A stretch of 64,000 nucleotides of DNA from Lachnospiraceae bacterium. Its GTDB lineage: Bacteria; Bacillota; Clostridia; Lachnospirales; Lachnospiraceae. The first letter of the stretch is position 1. Each line of letters starts with the position of its first letter. Position numbers and translations under genes: made by a program. The notes under the pieces are model-generated. The model searched no databases, was not told the origin of the DNA, and worked only from the letters and a program-made list of their open reading frames with translations. Positions 61,801-64,000 of this stretch are shown one piece after another. The DNA lies in assembly GCA_017527205.1 (NCBI GenBank), contig JAFXQK010000005.1:65180-129179 (forward strand), written 5' to 3'.

Positions 61801-64000
61801 AAGGGTTCAAGTTCAACTTTAAGGAATATGAATGGAGGTAACGGAACCATTATTCTTGCTATTGGTGAAGAATATGGTGAAACCAGAAGCGCTAACTACG
61901 GTAATGGTACTATTTATAGACATAAATATAATGGATTAATCGCTAGAACAAATTATGCTTCCTTTTCTCATGGATCGTATGGTAACAATAAATTGACAAT
62001 AACAGGGACTGTCAATGTCAATGCATGTAGTTCTGACATTAATGTTGGGTCTCTAGTGTCAAATTCAACTAATAAGCTTCAAATTGATAATGTTAATTGC
62101 ACTACCACAATTAATCATTCTGGAAGTGGAACTGGTTTTAATGTGGGTGGATTTGTTGGAAAAGTTGGTGGTGACATAGTTTTTTGTTATAATGATAAAA
62201 GACCATGCTCATTTAATGGTTCTATTTTAGGTAGCTCCACCGGAAGCTCTGCGACTGTTGGTGGGCTCATTGGTTGTGTCGATGTTGGCACCTTTACATC
62301 ATCAATCAAAGATGTAACGCTTAGTGGTACAATCAAATCAGAAGGGAATAAGGACGACCAGAAAATAGGTGGTCTTATCGGCGTGATTTCCAGTTCTAAT
62401 AATGCAAGTACTGGACGGACCTTGACTTTGAAAAATGTTATCGTTGATGGTGTTGAAGTAAATGGCGCCGCAACAAATTCAAGTGGCGGTCTACTTGGCT
62501 ACAGCTGGTATAAAACAGATGTAGTATTTGGAGATGGAACCAACACAGGCGTAGAAGTTAAAGGCACTTCCAAGATGGTAACCACGGCTAAAAATGCTAC
62601 TGAGATGATGTATGCAGCCACAGGTTACTGGAATGTAAATACGAATGGAATAAAAATATCCGCAGCTACAGCAGAGGCAGAGAGCGCTTCTGACTCTTTT
62701 GGTGTACTCATTAATAAGGGTACATTGACAGGAGGCTCAGCAATCTACCTTGAACTTGCGAGGAATGGTTTTGTTATTTCTTCTCTTACTACTAGTAAAT
62801 TAAAAAGTACGGTCAAAGTATTTGATGAACTGGTTGCTTATAGCAAATTTGACGGAACGGATATTTTGGATAATGGACAGGGAATCGTTTCAATTAATAC
62901 ATATGACGGAACGAATGATAGTAGCAAACTTCTAAAAATGGGCAGCTCTGATACTGCGAATACGGGAGTCACATATCAGAGACAGACAAGTTTTGTTCCA
63001 GCAACATATTATAATCCAAATACAAGGTATTACTATAACTTAAACGATTACCGTACAAACAGCTCCAATACGCCTGCCGCAAAGCTTTTAATGTGGAGTG
63101 TATACAGGTATGCTCATTCTTCAATTCAAGGGTATTTTCCTGCTGCATATCGTTATGCAGATACTTCTATAGGCTCGTCTGGAGCCAATTTAGATTTATG
63201 TGGATATAGTTATTATCCAGTAGATATTACTACAAATACTACTATACAAGGAAATGCAAAGCTGTATAATGCTGAGTTTGATGAAACAGAGAATTCAACC
63301 ACATGCAAGCGTAAATCTCTTGAGACTACTCCTTTATCACAGCATTACACTATGCACAACAGCTTATTCCGGAATGTAAAGGGAAATACTACCCTTACAG
63401 TTTCTAACTTCAAATTGGATGGAGATGTCAGCATCGATGGAAATGGTTATTGCGGCGCTTTGATAATGGGAACGGTTGAAGGAAAGAGTTCTACAGAACC
63501 TGCCAAGGTTACCATTAACGGATTGACTCTAAATGGAATTAAGATTAATGGAATTACATCATCATCTACTGCATATGCGCCTCTTTTGATTAATAAATCC
63601 GGAAGTAACGCTACATTCACGATTAGTAATATATCTGCAGGAACAAAAACAGAGAATAGTTCAACGGTTTCCGTGTACGAATTGAACCAGGTGATTGGAA
63701 GTAGTCTTATGGGAGATTTAGGTTCTTCTACGGCTACGTTTGTTAAGGTTACGTTCAACAGTATAAAACTTGATGGTCGAGATGATGCGGGGAAAGGCCT
63801 TGATCAATTAAATAGCGTTTATTATACGAACCGTTCATTATTCAGCAGGGCAACATTATTAAACAGTCTGGCTTATGCGGATAGTTCTTCCTATGGAACA
63901 TATTATTATAGTTATTCGGAAGACTATGACGGAGATGCCGATGAGGATGGAAAGGATGATAAGGTTGGCTCTGTAACATATGGTAAAGAAATAGTAGGAA
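58876..64000 (+). CDS. Giant GLUG-repeat surface protein J (3' partial)
   Basis: The frame starting at ATG 58876 (GGGAG upstream) has no stop up to the window end, so at least 1708 residues are encoded. A signal peptide of about 36-52 residues with a long basic start leads into a beta-rich region. Many glycine motifs of the GLUG type recur every 50-80 residues (A-G-G-L-V-G, G-G-I-V-G-K, C-G-G-L-F-G, Y-G-G-L-M-G, V-G-G-L-I-G, S-G-G-L-L-G), typical of large adhesins with a repeating beta-helix-like fold. A 14-copy acidic repeat lies at residues about 393-546. The cell-wall anchor, if any, is outside the window. Confidence 0.85.
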   Translation, partial: MKKLKDIFKLRKYRKRFVSVFLTIVLILSGLPLDFLADQIGIIDRKLTVLAAGTGPVRTFTSIDAYEDYVDEYNADPSSHTNDVLKFTFSGNSTNLEFDCGSIGLTEAAAFNGKIIIGTGVQFHIKEPMFKYVTDDVEIVDLSGSATTMVFTRPRPGSNKSLFAEYVVSRRTSGDPVEWNLGYAPYSQGGKRYVYDFAGYLGTLKSGAKVKISSVIFNNLGVDASGVVHANISANALGDAGLICCTMESSSELEIDSITFQSSGTVDQSFSITASSSGNAGGLVGSMGAGSKLSLADTLQNIQTADAEITASNGYAGGIVGKCDGGYVCIVAGTGQALGLGMSNNSSQGNPSDGKSVNRSENSDDDAAKKTQEDDGDKAVKSSLKGNEVSTDGDEADGSGTEDGDEADGSGTEDGDEADGSGTEDGDEADGSETEDGDEADGSGMEDGDEADGSETEDGDEANGSETEDGDEADGSETEDGDEADGSETEDGDEADGSETEDGDEADGSKTEDGDEADGSETEDGDEADGSGTEDGDEAGGSETEENGKAEDGYTDYDSNPKSAPMPRTAPGESEGEAAVSASYVISQIITGKTGAGGIAGYYRATTDNLSVNATITTSFVDLSTGNYKVNGAGACGGLFGEVFNNGTNMTVTVDGELKPDHTSSTAASYGGLMGKYYASAQTLSLTVSGTALISPKRTGETGAATNYGGVIGVVDTYTPSGGSKTSAYVKINGITVDSKNAKTDGFFGGVIAKADEAFIELSVPSGVNDNKNKISYSGIDKDKNFAGVVGSLETGVLYLCDGTDLTGAQSIADATAKSGQIVGYRNCGFVFAKSGWKLYRSSNGQRVDDIGSWGEVIRFNDTNFVMNNVISFDPTSTNHCVTIKKRSETNNYHKNIAGTEDFAILALNVQHNSGTDGNVLKFEDKNDFTSAKILTKYDISINTDATIDLSGTGITGLTRDNSYNGTDTTSYLEFKGSSSTLRNMNGGNGTIILAIGEEYGETRSANYGNGTIYRHKYNGLIARTNYASFSHGSYGNNKLTITGTVNVNACSSDINVGSLVSNSTNKLQIDNVNCTTTINHSGSGTGFNVGGFVGKVGGDIVFCYNDKRPCSFNGSILGSSTGSSATVGGLIGCVDVGTFTSSIKDVTLSGTIKSEGNKDDQKIGGLIGVISSSNNASTGRTLTLKNVIVDGVEVNGAATNSSGGLLGYSWYKTDVVFGDGTNTGVEVKGTSKMVTTAKNATEMMYAATGYWNVNTNGIKISAATAEAESASDSFGVLINKGTLTGGSAIYLELARNGFVISSLTTSKLKSTVKVFDELVAYSKFDGTDILDNGQGIVSINTYDGTNDSSKLLKMGSSDTANTGVTYQRQTSFVPATYYNPNTRYYYNLNDYRTNSSNTPAAKLLMWSVYRYAHSSIQGYFPAAYRYADTSIGSSGANLDLCGYSYYPVDITTNTTIQGNAKLYNAEFDETENSTTCKRKSLETTPLSQHYTMHNSLFRNVKGNTTLTVSNFKLDGDVSIDGNGYCGALIMGTVEGKSSTEPAKVTINGLTLNGIKINGITSSSTAYAPLLINKSGSNATFTISNISAGTKTENSSTVSVYELNQVIGSSLMGDLGSSTATFVKVTFNSIKLDGRDDAGKGLDQLNSVYYTNRSLFSRATLLNSLAYADSSSYGTYYYSYSEDYDGDADEDGKDDKVGSVTYGKEIVG
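60052..60513 (+). repeat. Fourteen 33-base tandem repeats in the giant surface gene
   Basis: Each unit encodes 11 residues on the pattern G-D-E-A-D-G-S-x-T-E-D. Variation is mostly synonymous (GGT/GGC, TCA/TCG/TCT, ACT/ACG) plus a few changes at one position (G, E or K). The product is a strongly acidic, probably disordered spacer that could bind cations or lift the adhesin off the surface. Confidence 0.95.

Overview
The window reads as chromosomal DNA of a low-to-moderate GC Firmicute, most likely a Lachnospiraceae-type gut Clostridium. The grounds are the one-piece PurL with C-terminal glutaminase, strong AGGAGG ribosome-binding sites, sigma-A-like promoters, QueH, MATE, GH3 and GH78 enzymes, and many lipoproteins and SipW-type secreted proteins. 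The assignment is inferred from gene content; no rRNA is present to confirm it. Every protein gene is on the + strand. The only clear minus-strand gene is tRNA-Trp(CCA).

Positions 1-36200 are mostly ordinary. There is the end of a large secreted protein, a membrane-anchored Ig-like protein and two unrecognised proteins. Then come tRNA-Trp, an M13-type metallopeptidase lipoprotein, two small unknowns, a TetR regulator, purL, carA-carB, an atypical Fe/Mn superoxide dismutase, a MATE exporter and QueH. A translationally coupled PfkB kinase / GH78 rhamnosidase pair follows, with a lipoprotein, a GH3 glycosidase, a Cache-HAMP-SpoIIE phosphatase, argS, a prepilin-peptidase-like protein, a membrane metallophosphoesterase and an AAA-ATPase/PD-(D/E)XK protein. 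Three copies of a palindromic element with the same ends (CTCGGGGCT...CCCCTCGA) lie between genes at about 31.9, 33.0 and 42.6 kb.

Positions 36250-64000 hold a cell-surface locus and are the most interesting part. Four small secreted proteins with an AWF/AWY-ending signal segment come first (36413-40054), followed by a SipW-like signal peptidase. Next are a membrane-anchored McrB-like AAA+ ATPase and its apparent DUF2357-type partner, in which the usual nuclease is replaced by a coiled coil of about 700 residues. A second SipW-like peptidase, a PilZ (cyclic-di-GMP receptor) protein and a further membrane-anchored family member complete this block. A long, hairpin-rich 5' leader then precedes a sixth family member (49482), probably the main structural subunit. 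Six of the proteins share two motifs, an L-E-P-V-S-T-like motif and a C-terminal W/Y-L-E-G-x-D-x-x-C motif. After an interruption (Memo/AMMECR1/radical-SAM genes, a broken duplicate of them, a frameshifted RelE-type toxin with its antitoxin, and yqeY), three more secreted proteins and a giant GLUG-repeat protein follow. That last gene is still open at the window end.

My reading is a c-di-GMP-linked surface-fibre or surface-layer assembly system, comparable in outline to tapA-sipW-tasA. It appears to have recruited a former McrBC-type defence ATPase pair as a membrane machine. The protein families are supported by motifs seen in the sequence; the joint function is inference.
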